Below, in pieces: positions 1-7,090 of a stretch of DNA of 64,000 nt (positions are counted from its first letter, which is position 1; each line of letters opens with the position of its first letter). The notes beneath the pieces were generated by a model that saw nothing but the letters and a program-made list of their open reading frames with translations, had not been told where the DNA came from and made no database searches. The stretch is taken from contig JBFXEW010000011.1 in the NCBI GenBank assembly GCA_050179685.1, positions 1-64,000 on the forward strand, given 5' to 3'. The position numbers and the translations under genes are program-made. This stretch comes from GWE2-40-63 sp050179685. Lineage in GTDB: Bacteria > Bacteroidota > Bacteroidia > Bacteroidales > SZUA-534.

Positions 1-2
1 GC

Positions 3-54
3 TGTGTCAAATATACCAAACCTGCCTGAATGCTTCCGGCAGGCAGGGAACAAA
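3..54. repeat. Dispersed intergenic repeat, copy 1, with hairpin
   Basis: A 52-base unit that recurs at 130-181 with only a few differences. It contains an inverted repeat: CCTGCC at 21-26 pairs with GGCAGG at 38-43, giving a REP-like hairpin. Function unknown. Confidence 0.75.
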
Positions 55-56
55 CT

Positions 57-84
57 GAACTTTTCTCACGACCGAAGGGAGTAA
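57..84. repeat. Short direct repeat, copy 1
   Basis: The block ending CGACCGAAGGGAGTAA recurs at 254-282 with nearly the same flanks. The following words (TAAAGCAATTCAC at 82-94) also recur near 304-316, so a longer unit has been copied and rearranged. Confidence 0.65.
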
Positions 85-129
85 AGCAATTCACAACAGC
101 AGCTCTCAGCTTCTCTCTAATAGCTATGT

Positions 130-181
130 TGTGTCAAATATACCAAACCTGCCCGAATGCTTTCGGCAGGTCGGGAACAAA
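130..181. repeat. Dispersed intergenic repeat, copy 2, with hairpin
   Basis: Second copy of the 52-base unit at 3-54. Base changes sit in both hairpin arms: CCTGCCCGAA at 148-157 faces TTCGGCAGG at 162-170 with one bulged base, so pairing is largely kept although the sequence has drifted. Confidence 0.75.
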
Positions 182-183
182 AT

Positions 184-253
184 ATTCGCTATCGCTCATG
201 AGATCTCTTCGTTTAGTTATTCGCTATCGCTCATGAGATTGCTTCGCTAAGTT
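184..253. repeat. Tandem repeat, two 35-base units
   Basis: Units at 184-218 and 219-253 share their first 22 bases exactly (beginning TATTCGCTATCGCTC) and differ at a few positions in the last 13. They abut with no spacer. Confidence 0.75.
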
Positions 254-282
254 GAACTTCTCTCACGACCGAAGGGAGTAAC
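254..282. repeat. Short direct repeat, copy 2
   Basis: Second copy of the block at 57-84, again ending CGACCGAAGGGAGTAA. Confidence 0.65.
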
Positions 283-320
283 TTTTCTTACAACTATAAG
301 GAATAAAGCAATTCACCACA

Positions 321-343
321 GGGCTTGACTTTAAGTCAAACCC
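321..343. repeat. Palindromic hairpin
   Basis: TTGACTT at 325-331 and AAGTCAA at 333-339 form a perfect inverted repeat around one base. It extends outward through a mismatch to GGG/CCC at 321-323 and 341-343. No U-tract follows, so it does not look like an ordinary terminator. Confidence 0.5.
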
Positions 344-587
344 GGACGAACCCTCATTCAGGAAATAACTTCATAAATATCCTGTAATAGAAAGATAGCC
401 GGTCTTTAGCTTAATTTTCTATTAGGGGTTTCAAAGTTAGCCCGTAAACAAAGAACAATTATTCCACACCTTAAGGTATGAAATAGACATATGCAATATT
501 TTTCAATAAAACAGTGAATGATTATTTATGGCGTATTCCATCTGTCCTTAGTCTTAAAAATAAAAATTAACAGATGAAAATATGCTG

Positions 588-595
588 TATTTTTG
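588..595 (+). promoter_or_regulatory. Probable -7 box for rpiB
   Basis: TATTTTTG matches the Bacteroidota -7 element TAnnTTTG and sits 33 bases before the rpiB ATG. No TTTG is seen at the -33 position. Confidence 0.5.
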
Positions 596-628
596 GTAGC
601 TTTACCGAACCAACATAATGTATAAACT

Positions 629-1063
629 ATGAATTTAGCAATTGCCTGCGACCATGCAGGGTTTGAAACCAAACAGGAGCTGGTGGTTTACTTAAAAGAA
701 CTTGGGCATCAATTGACCGATTTTGGAACCCATTCGCCCGATAGTATGGATTACCCAGATACCGCACACCCTTTAGCCGAGGCTGTGGAATCGGGTAAGT
801 TCGACTTTGGTATTACCATCTGCGGAAGCGGAAACGGAATAAATATGACAGCAAACAAACACCAGGGCATTCGGGCCGCTTTGTGTTGGAATACCGAAAT
901 AGCCGCACTGGCAAGGCAGCACAACAACGCCAATGTCTGTTCATTGCCGGCACGCTTTATTAGTGTCGATTTGGCGAAACAAATTGTTGCGGTGTTTTTA
1001 AGCGAAAGTTTCGAAGGAGGCCGTCATCAAAAACGAATTGATAAAATACCATTGAAAAAATAA
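629..1063 (+). CDS. rpiB: Ribose-5-phosphate isomerase B (RpiB/LacAB family)
   Basis: A 144-residue cytosolic sugar-phosphate isomerase, full length for RpiB. It interconverts ribose 5-phosphate and ribulose 5-phosphate in the non-oxidative pentose phosphate pathway. The N-terminus has the family motif with Asp8-His9 in ACDHAGF. The catalytic-type cysteine is Cys65 in the ITICGSGNG loop, and His98 follows. The start is the first ATG, 33 bases after a -7-like box. It stands alone on the plus strand, followed by a hairpin and an Rrf2 regulator. LacA/LacB or allose 6-phosphate isomerases share this fold, but no galactose or allose genes are nearby, so RpiB is the best call. Confidence 0.9.
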   Translation: MNLAIACDHAGFETKQELVVYLKELGHQLTDFGTHSPDSMDYPDTAHPLAEAVESGKFDFGITICGSGNGINMTANKHQGIRAALCWNTEIAALARQHNNANVCSLPARFISVDLAKQIVAVFLSESFEGGRHQKRIDKIPLKK

Positions 1064-1068
1064 TAGCT

Positions 1069-1119
1069 ATCCCCGGCTTTGTATTGGCGACTATATTGTA
1101 CCAGTACAAAGCTGAGGAT
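1069..1119. promoter_or_regulatory. Inverted repeat between rpiB and the Rrf2 gene
   Basis: Bases 1069-1083 and 1105-1119 are complementary at 13 of 15 positions and enclose a 21-base loop. The element lies 18 bases before the Rrf2 ATG. It could terminate rpiB transcription (though no clear U-tract follows) or be an operator for the Rrf2 protein itself. Confidence 0.45.
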
Positions 1120-1137
1120 AACACAAAAGAACTGCTT

Positions 1138-1581
1138 ATGTTATCAAATACCAGCAAATATGCCATTCGCGCCGTAATTTACCTGGCTGTCTTTGCCGAA
1201 GACGGAAAGAAAATTGGCATTAAGAAAATTGCCGAAGCCTTAGAGATTCCTTCTCCCTTTTTGGGTAAGATTCTTCAGGTATTGGTACGCCGCAAATTAC
1301 TTTCGTCGACTAAAGGGCCCAACGGAGGCTTTGGGGTGGGAAAAAACCCCAACGACATTACTTTATTCGACATTATTGTTGAAATGGATGGCGATGCTTT
1401 ATTTAATTCCTGCCTGCTGGGAGCCGGTTCGTGCGAAAGCACCAAGGCCGAAGGCGGATACTGTGCCCTGCATTACGAATTTGAGGCGGCACGAAATCAG
1501 GTAATGGATTTATATAAAAGCAAAACCGTGGGCGAATTGGCCGCTCAGGCAAAGGTTAACGGAAATCAGATTGTCTTTTAG
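1138..1581 (+). CDS. Rrf2-family transcription regulator with three cysteines
   Basis: A 147-residue winged-helix regulator. The Rrf2 core begins at the ATG at 1138 (MLSNTSKYAIRAV); an upstream in-frame TTG at 1084 would place the start inside the preceding hairpin and is less likely. The DNA-binding helix region spans roughly residues 25-65. Cys92, Cys99 and Cys109 lie in the C-terminal loop where IscR, NsrR and RsrR bind iron-sulfur clusters, although the spacing is wider than in IscR (here six and nine residues between cysteines). Family knowledge suggests sensing of iron-sulfur status, nitric oxide or redox state. No isc or suf genes lie in this window. The target is unknown; the inverted repeat just upstream is a candidate self-operator. 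Confidence 0.85.
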   Translation: MLSNTSKYAIRAVIYLAVFAEDGKKIGIKKIAEALEIPSPFLGKILQVLVRRKLLSSTKGPNGGFGVGKNPNDITLFDIIVEMDGDALFNSCLLGAGSCESTKAEGGYCALHYEFEAARNQVMDLYKSKTVGELAAQAKVNGNQIVF

Positions 1582-1583
1582 CT

Positions 1584-3473
1584 TTATCGGTCCTGTTCAA
1601 TTAGCCGCAACAATTCCTCTACGGCATTTTCGGCATCTACCGAACGCTTAACCAGCTCTTTTCCTTTATACAGCGACACTTTTCCCGGTCCGGCACCTAC
1701 GTAACCGTAATCGGCATCGGCCATCTCGCCCGGACCATTAACAATGCATCCCATTACGGCTATTTTTAGTCCTTTCAGATGAGCCGTGGCTTCTTTTACC
1801 TGGGCCAGCGATTTTTCCAAATCAAAAAGCGTCCGTCCGCACGAAGGACAACTGATGTATTCGGTTTTGGTAACGCGGGTACGACTGGCTTGTAGAATGG
1901 CAAACGCGGTATCAACCACTTCTTTGTTCGACGATTTAAAGGTGTTTTTCAGCCAAAGGCCATCGGCCAGCCCGTCGATAAACAGTATACCGTTATCGGC
2001 CGCGCTTTGCAACATAAAATCGGCAGGCTTTAGGGTCTTATAACTTTGCTGTATTATCAGGGGGTGCTTAATCTGATGCACCATCAGTTGGTTTATTAAT
2101 ACGCGCAATTCCTGGGTGGGATGCGGATGGTAGGAGAAGGCCACCAAAACCAAAGTAGCATCGTTTTTTATCAGTTCCCAGTCATCATCTGCCAATTGGG
2201 GCAGGGACACCTGCACCCAGTTTTCCTTAGTCGATTTTAAGGCCGTGTTTTTATATTCTTCCCAGGTAAACAGGGGAAGGGTTTCCTGATTGGGGTCCCA
2301 ATAATTGCAATCAATCAGCACTTTTACTTCGGAGTCGAAACGGTACGACAGTAGCTGTTCGCCAATATACACCACATCGGGCGATAAATCGCTGCGACGA
2401 TAGTTTTGCGAACTTTCCTCAAATTCAAAGCCCAAATCAGCCAGACAAGGTTCATCAATTTGAGCTTCGGCCGATAAATCGGCAACCACCAGCGCTGTAT
2501 CAGCGAATGGGCGGCAAGGGCGTTTGTTGTAGGTATAGGGATTAAAAGCGGGAGCAGCGGGAGCAAAAGGTGTATAGCTTTTTATTTCAGAAAAATGCTT
2601 TACCAGGGCTCTGGCAACCGGTATTTCCTTTGCCGGATGTTCCGTTAAAGATACCCGCAGGGTGTCGCCCAAACCGTCGTGCATTAAAGCGCCCATTCCC
2701 ACAGCTGATTTTACGCGTCCGTCTTCGCCCGAACCGGCTTCGGTTACACCCAGATGCAAGGCGTAGTTCATTCCTTCGCGCCTCATGGCCTGGGCCAGCA
2801 GGCGATAGGCATAAACCATTACCCGCGTATTGCTCGATTTCATCGAAACAACCACATCAGTAAACTTTTCGCTGTGGCAGATGCGTAAAAACTCCATAGT
2901 AGCTTCAACCATTCCAGTCGGAGAATCTCCATAGCGGCTCATAATACGGTCGGAAAGCGAACCGTGATTGGTTCCTATGCGAATTGCGGTTTGGTGTTCT
3001 TTGCAAACATTCAAAAACGAAACAAAACGGGCTTTAAGCCGGGACAGCTCCTCCTGGTATTCAGCATCGGTAAATTCAACTTTGGTAAACGATGCGCGTT
3101 TGTCGAGATAATTTCCGGGATTAATCCGCACCTTATCCACATATCGGGCAGCAATATCGGCCAATTCCGGATTAAAATGAATATCGGCAACAAGCGGGGT
3201 TTGATAACCTTTTGCCAGCAGTTGAGCTTTAATTTCTTTAAGCGCTTCGGCATCGCGCGAATTGATTACGGTATAGCGAACCAATTCTCCGCCGGCTTCA
3301 ATTATAGCTATGGCCTGGTTTACCGATGCAATCACATCATGGGTACTGGTATTGGCCATCGACTGAATTCGGATGGGGTAGGCCCCGCCCAAATATAAGG
3401 AACCCACTTTGGCCGGAATGTTTTCGTGCCGTTGCAAATAAAACGGGTACGGGGTAAACCAGGAATTATCCAT
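1584..3473 (-). CDS. ispG: 4-hydroxy-3-methylbut-2-enyl-diphosphate synthase (IspG/GcpE), large form
   Basis: A 629-residue enzyme of the MEP isoprenoid pathway that converts MEcPP to HMBPP using a [4Fe-4S] cluster. The N-terminal TIM barrel covers about residues 1-290 (IQSMANTSTHD, VADIHFNP, VRINPGN). The C-terminal iron-sulfur domain has ligands Cys542, Cys545 and Cys576, with Glu583 in VNGPGE. An inserted domain of roughly 230 residues separates them; this three-domain form is known in Bacteroidota, Chlamydiae and plants, whereas the E. coli enzyme has about 370 residues. Its stop lies two bases from the stop of the convergent Rrf2 gene. It is followed upstream by riboflavin synthase on the same strand with 49 bases between them. 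Confidence 0.95.
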   Translation of the reverse strand: MDNSWFTPYPFYLQRHENIPAKVGSLYLGGAYPIRIQSMANTSTHDVIASVNQAIAIIEAGGELVRYTVINSRDAEALKEIKAQLLAKGYQTPLVADIHFNPELADIAARYVDKVRINPGNYLDKRASFTKVEFTDAEYQEELSRLKARFVSFLNVCKEHQTAIRIGTNHGSLSDRIMSRYGDSPTGMVEATMEFLRICHSEKFTDVVVSMKSSNTRVMVYAYRLLAQAMRREGMNYALHLGVTEAGSGEDGRVKSAVGMGALMHDGLGDTLRVSLTEHPAKEIPVARALVKHFSEIKSYTPFAPAAPAFNPYTYNKRPCRPFADTALVVADLSAEAQIDEPCLADLGFEFEESSQNYRRSDLSPDVVYIGEQLLSYRFDSEVKVLIDCNYWDPNQETLPLFTWEEYKNTALKSTKENWVQVSLPQLADDDWELIKNDATLVLVAFSYHPHPTQELRVLINQLMVHQIKHPLIIQQSYKTLKPADFMLQSAADNGILFIDGLADGLWLKNTFKSSNKEVVDTAFAILQASRTRVTKTEYISCPSCGRTLFDLEKSLAQVKEATAHLKGLKIAVMGCIVNGPGEMADADYGYVGAGPGKVSLYKGKELVKRSVDAENAVEELLRLIEQDR

Positions 3474-3522
3474 GATGCTGAATGTGTTTAAAAGTTGAGA
3501 TGTAAAAGCAAGGTATTGCGAT

Positions 3523-4119
3523 TTATTTGCCCAATTGCTGTTTCATAATTTTGGTAATGTATTTACCAATGATGTCGAATTCCAGGTTTACCCGGCTTCC
3601 TTCTTTGTAGTTGTGAAATACGGTATGCTCGTAAGTATAAGGAATTATGGCTACCTGAAATGAATCGTCTTTTGAATTAACCACGGTTAGGCTAACCCCG
3701 TCGACCGAAATGGAACCTTTTTCAACCGTAATATTTCCTTTCGAAGGGTCGTACTGAAAGGTATAATACCAGCTTCCGTCGGCTTCTTCAACGTTGGTAC
3801 AAACAGCGGTTTGGTCTACGTGGCCCTGAACCATATGTCCATCCAAAAGTTTATCCATGGTCATGCTTCGCTCCAGGTTTACTTCGCTTCCGGGAACCAA
3901 ATCGCCCAGATTCGATTTTATCAGGGTTTCCTGAATGGCAGTAACCGTATAGGTGCTGTCGGTTTTACGAACCACGGTTAAGCAAACGCCATTATGAGCC
4001 ACACTTTGATCAACCTTAAGCATATCGACAAACGAACAGGCAATGGTCAGGTCAATATTTTCTTTGTTTCTATCGATAGATACTACTTTTCCGGTTTCTT
4101 CAACTATTCCTGAAAACAT
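3523..4119 (-). CDS. ribE: Riboflavin synthase, alpha subunit
   Basis: A 198-residue protein with the two tandem lumazine-binding repeats typical of riboflavin synthase, which dismutates two 6,7-dimethyl-8-ribityllumazine molecules into riboflavin. The N-terminus MFSGIVEETGKV and the second-repeat motif ISVDGVSLTVV are hallmark sequences. Length fits the family (about 200). A TATTTTTG -7 box lies 27 bases upstream of the ATG, so it probably has its own promoter. No FMN riboswitch is seen upstream. The neighbour ispG may be cotranscribed. Confidence 0.95.
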   Translation of the reverse strand: MFSGIVEETGKVVSIDRNKENIDLTIACSFVDMLKVDQSVAHNGVCLTVVRKTDSTYTVTAIQETLIKSNLGDLVPGSEVNLERSMTMDKLLDGHMVQGHVDQTAVCTNVEEADGSWYYTFQYDPSKGNITVEKGSISVDGVSLTVVNSKDDSFQVAIIPYTYEHTVFHNYKEGSRVNLEFDIIGKYITKIMKQQLGK

Positions 4120-4145
4120 AATTATATGGTTTAATTAGTAAAATG

Positions 4146-4153
4146 CAAAAATA
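4146..4153 (-). promoter_or_regulatory. Probable -7 box for riboflavin synthase
   Basis: On the minus strand this reads TATTTTTG followed by C, a full match to TAnnTTTG, just upstream of the ribE ATG. No -33 TTTG is found at the usual distance. Confidence 0.5.
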
Positions 4154-4217
4154 ACGGAAACCGTCGATTAAACCAGCGGGAACTCATGTTTTTAAACGGG
4201 GTGGTTCTTAGCTTTTG

Positions 4218-4397
4218 CTATCGTTGGTTTTTGAAAAGACCCAGAAAGATAAAACCGTAAATAAGGGGTAAAACCCAGATTAATGTTTTGCTGAGTTTTT
4301 TTTGTCCCGGGGTAAGGGCAGCACGATTGATAACCTGAATCAGATACAGGTTGAATAGTAGTGTCAGCAACACCAGTATCAGTATCCAGCGGGCCAT
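4218..4397 (-). CDS. Small two-helix membrane protein, 59 residues, coupled to the FNR-like gene
   Basis: Read directly from the minus strand: an ATG whose A is the last base of the upstream regulator's TAA stop (TAATG), then 59 codons and TAG. The protein begins MARWILILVLLTLLFNLY, has a polar, basic middle (TPGQKKLSK, about residues 29-37), a second hydrophobic segment (residues 38-54) and ends FKNQR. This is two membrane helices joined by a short positive loop. The stop-start overlap and the clean hydrophobic pattern argue for a real gene. A competing 80-residue frame on the same strand (4192-4434) has no such character. I do not recognise the family. It may be a partner or target of the FNR-like regulator. 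Confidence 0.7.
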   Translation of the reverse strand: MARWILILVLLTLLFNLYLIQVINRAALTPGQKKLSKTLIWVLPLIYGFIFLGLFKNQR

Positions 4398-5101
4398 TAA
4401 TAGTAACTGCTGAGTTTACGTAAGCGTTCTTCATTTAACACGCGAATTTTGCGACCGTTTAATTCAATGTATTTATCCGATTTGAATTCCGATAACAGCC
4501 GAATAACCGATTCGGTTGCGGTGCCAACCAGACTGGCCAGTTCATCGCGGGTAAGCGAAACTTTTAAATAACCCTCGTTATCGACACTAAAAATTTCTTT
4601 GAGTTTAATCAATACTTCGGCCAAACGTTCACGCACCGATTTTTGTGCTATATCGGTTAAAAACTGGTTGGCTTCACCCAGCTCTTTACAGGCCAGCTGC
4701 ATTAAATCCATTGAAAATTTGGGGTTGTGTTCCAGAATTTCGAATAAATGATCGGCAGGAATGGCACAAACCACAACGTCTTCAATGGCTTTGGCGGTAG
4801 TACAGGCCGACTCTTTGCTTAAGATGGAACGATAACCAATAATATCGCCCGCCTGAGCAAACGAAACAATTTGTTCTTTTCCTTCAATTCCGGTTTTGAA
4901 CATTTTTACTATGCCCGAGTGGATGCAATATACGTGGTGAATGCGGTTTCCTTCGTGAAAAATGGTAGAACCTTTTTTATACGAATTACAGCTTTTATCA
5001 AAGGTTAAGCGCTCCAATTCTTCTTCGCCCAACGAAGAAAAAATAGTTTTACAACCCAACAAACATTCTTTACAAGCCGGAACAGTAGCGCTATGTTTCA
5101 T
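4397..5101 (-). CDS. Crp/Fnr-family regulator with N-terminal cysteine cluster
   Basis: A 234-residue transcription factor. The cyclic-nucleotide-binding-like beta-roll covers about residues 20-130 and the winged-helix domain about 150-225 (SLTRDELASLVGTATESVIRLL, the recognition helix). The N-terminus carries Cys10, Cys13 and Cys17 with Cys38 further on. This resembles the oxygen-sensing [4Fe-4S] arrangement of FNR (Cys20, Cys23, Cys29 and Cys122 in E. coli) but with closer spacing, so cluster binding is inference. A -7 box lies about 57 bases upstream. The gene is divergent from osmC and overlaps the 59-residue membrane protein gene downstream. It is probably an anaerobic or redox regulator; the target genes are unknown. 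Confidence 0.85.
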   Translation of the reverse strand: MKHSATVPACKECLLGCKTIFSSLGEEELERLTFDKSCNSYKKGSTIFHEGNRIHHVYCIHSGIVKMFKTGIEGKEQIVSFAQAGDIIGYRSILSKESACTTAKAIEDVVVCAIPADHLFEILEHNPKFSMDLMQLACKELGEANQFLTDIAQKSVRERLAEVLIKLKEIFSVDNEGYLKVSLTRDELASLVGTATESVIRLLSEFKSDKYIELNGRKIRVLNEERLRKLSSYY

Positions 5102-5157
5102 TTTTAAAGCAATTAATTCATAAAAAAGTATAAACCAAAGCGTTTATAAATCAGGCA

Positions 5158-5165
5158 CAAAAATA
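5158..5165 (-). promoter_or_regulatory. Probable -7 box for the FNR-like gene
   Basis: Minus-strand TATTTTTG matches TAnnTTTG, 56 bases before the start codon. No convincing -33 TTTG is present. Confidence 0.45.
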
Positions 5166-5347
5166 ACTTTTTTCGGCTTTTTATGCTATGTTTAAGGCGA
5201 CTTTTTGTTTGAAACCGATAAAAATAAAACAATCTTGGTACTATTGGGTTTATGAGTCATAATTGTCAGTGTGGCAGGTTTTGGTTTTTGGAACACTATT
5301 TGAAACATGTAGATAATTAAATATGTTATAATAAAAAAACAGATTGC

Positions 5348-5761
5348 ATGAAGACAACATTAGACATGAGTTGGAAAGGCGAGATGGCCTTTGAAACAGA
5401 ATTAAACGGACATAAAATAACAATAGACGCAGACGAAGCAGTGGGTGGCAAAAACCTGGGCCCCCGTCCAAAAGCATTAATGATGGTTGCGTTAGCTGGA
5501 TGTACCGGGATGGATGTTATCTCAATCCTGAAAAAGATGCGGGTTGAAGTGAGTAGTTTTAATGTGCGGGTTGAAGGAAATGTTACCGAGGAACACCCCA
5601 AACAATACGATGAAATGAAACTTATTTATGAATTTTCGGGGAACAACCTGGAGGAAGAAAAACTCAGAAAAGCTATTGACTTGTCCATGGAGCGTTATTG
5701 TGGCGTTTCTGCAGTTTATAAAAAAGTAATGCAAATGTCGTATGAAATTGTAATAAAGTAA
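5348..5761 (+). CDS. OsmC/Ohr-family peroxiredoxin-like protein
   Basis: A 137-residue protein of the OsmC superfamily, thiol peroxidases that reduce organic and other hydroperoxides in the cytosol. The two reactive cysteines are seen: Cys52 in LAGCTGMDV and Cys118 in ERYCGVS. The overall pattern fits YhfA-like OsmC proteins. It starts at the first ATG, divergent from the FNR-like regulator, and ends just before a strong bidirectional terminator. The substrate is not deducible. Divergent placement next to a redox regulator suggests shared control, which is inference. Confidence 0.88.
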   Translation: MKTTLDMSWKGEMAFETELNGHKITIDADEAVGGKNLGPRPKALMMVALAGCTGMDVISILKKMRVEVSSFNVRVEGNVTEEHPKQYDEMKLIYEFSGNNLEEEKLRKAIDLSMERYCGVSAVYKKVMQMSYEIVIK

Positions 5762-5773
5762 GCAGACAAGCAT

Positions 5774-5813
5774 AAAAAAACCGGAACCAATTAAACAGGT
5801 TCCGGTTTTTTTA
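5774..5813. terminator. Bidirectional terminator between osmC and the barrel gene
   Basis: AAACCGGAACC (5778-5788) pairs with GGTTCCGGTTT (5798-5808) around a 9-base loop, with A-tract before and T-tract after, so it works for both convergent genes. Confidence 0.9.
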
Positions 5814-5824
5814 TGCATAAAAGC

Positions 5825-7084
5825 CTATCGGTAACGGTAACGCTGCAACCACGATTCGAAGAACGATACATTTAAGCCCACGCGAACAAAATCTTCTTTA
5901 ATAAGCATATTGTTTGTAGTTCCCCGGGTTTTGTATTCGGCAAACAAATTCATTCGCATGGCACGCATCCGGAAACCAATACCGGCGGTTAAAGCCAGAC
6001 TTTCAATGGTATTGCCATCAATTTCATAATAGCCGCTTTGGTAATTTGCTCCGGCACGATACGATATGGGCGTGCGTTGCGATAATCGGCGAGGGGTATA
6101 TTCAAGGCCAAAAGCCAAGGTATTGTTATCGATTAAATCGGCAAAGGCATCAGCCACAACCAATTTCGACCAGTTTTGTCTCGAATAATCGGCCGATAAA
6201 ACCAATTGATTATCGAAAACATACGATATTCCACCACCATAATTAACCGGGAAATCGTTGAATTGATAGTTGCCTTTTTCGAAACGAAGGGTATCGGTAT
6301 AATTGATTCCGGTATAGCGTTGCATTTCATAAACGGTTGACTGGCTGCGAAGCATTCCGGGAGCATTAATGGTTAATCCCAGCACCAGCTCGTTTTTTTC
6401 GCTGAGCTTAAATACCTGTTGGTATCCAAAATCGAAGACGATACCGCTGTATCGCGTGCTTTTTTCAAGGCTTACCTCATAAAAATCGGGAACCGTCAAA
6501 CTGTAGTTTTCAGTTTCATTTTTAGGACCAAATAAAAAAGAAACATTGACTCCCAGCGAGCTGTTTTTGGTAATTTTATAGGCATTGGTTAAATAAAATT
6601 TCGACAAACCACCACTACCTTCATATTTTGTGGTATAGGTTTCGCCCGAACCGCTTACGGGAGGGTTGGTCACAAAAGTATAACCCACATTGGTGTATGG
6701 AACCAGTCCGAGGCTCATTCCCCATTTTTTATTGATTCCTATTCCCAGGGCAATGTAAGACAAGTTGGCATTGTTTTTTGAACCGGTTTCGGTGCTTGTT
6801 TTTAACCGGGTATAATCGCCATGAACACCGAATTCAAAAATAACCATGGTGCTGTCGAGCGAAGTAATGGCTGCCGGGTTAAGGTTGTTCAGGTTTAATG
6901 GTGAACGTACACCTATTCCGGTTCCGCCCATAGCAGCATTGCGGCCAAAGCCCATTGACTCAAAATCGCCCAAACCCAGTTTGGAGTAGGGAGAAATGGT
7001 GTTGTTTTGAGCACTAACACCTATAGTGGACCAAAGAACTGTTATGGCAAAGAATATTTTTTTTGAAATTTTCATTGTGGTCAA
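5825..7084 (-). CDS. Outer-membrane beta-barrel protein, FadL/OmpP1-like
   Basis: A 419-residue secreted protein. The signal peptide ends near GVSAQ (about residue 25); a second in-frame ATG three codons in is equally possible as the start. The mature N-terminus (ISPYSKLGLGDFESMG, GRNAAMGGTGIG, LNNLNPAAIT) is typical of Bacteroidota FadL-like transporters, where a small hatch precedes a barrel. Alternating hydrophobic strands continue to an aromatic end. It lies 6 bases after the DUF4270 lipoprotein gene and is surely cotranscribed with it. Family knowledge suggests transport of hydrophobic compounds; no substrate can be assigned. With its operon it lies under the symmetric LytTR-like operator at 8483-8606. 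Confidence 0.75.
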   Translation of the reverse strand: MTTMKISKKIFFAITVLWSTIGVSAQNNTISPYSKLGLGDFESMGFGRNAAMGGTGIGVRSPLNLNNLNPAAITSLDSTMVIFEFGVHGDYTRLKTSTETGSKNNANLSYIALGIGINKKWGMSLGLVPYTNVGYTFVTNPPVSGSGETYTTKYEGSGGLSKFYLTNAYKITKNSSLGVNVSFLFGPKNETENYSLTVPDFYEVSLEKSTRYSGIVFDFGYQQVFKLSEKNELVLGLTINAPGMLRSQSTVYEMQRYTGINYTDTLRFEKGNYQFNDFPVNYGGGISYVFDNQLVLSADYSRQNWSKLVVADAFADLIDNNTLAFGLEYTPRRLSQRTPISYRAGANYQSGYYEIDGNTIESLALTAGIGFRMRAMRMNLFAEYKTRGTTNNMLIKEDFVRVGLNVSFFESWLQRYRYR

Positions 7085-7090
7085 AAGGGT

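Larger units (their letters stand above)
1..628. other. Non-coding left end rich in short repeats
   Basis: No credible gene is seen here. The only long open frame on the plus strand (30-236) crosses the repeats and has no recognisable protein character. The first 340 bases consist of repeated and hairpin-forming pieces, listed separately. Bases 344-587 hold nothing I can name. The rpiB promoter lies at the right edge. Repeats of this style are common between genes in Bacteroidota genomes. Confidence 0.7.

Noticed and set aside
30..236. 68-residue open frame on the plus strand
   Set aside because: It runs through the direct and tandem repeats and has no protein-like character or promoter.
184..253. 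CRISPR-like array
   Set aside because: There are only two abutting units with no spacer and no cas gene in the window.
4120..4180. FMN riboswitch upstream of riboflavin synthase
   Set aside because: The leader is too short and no RFN-element stems are seen.
4192..4434. 80-residue open frame on the minus strand
   Set aside because: It overlaps both the FNR-like gene and the better-supported 59-residue membrane protein in another frame, and has no hydrophobic or domain pattern.
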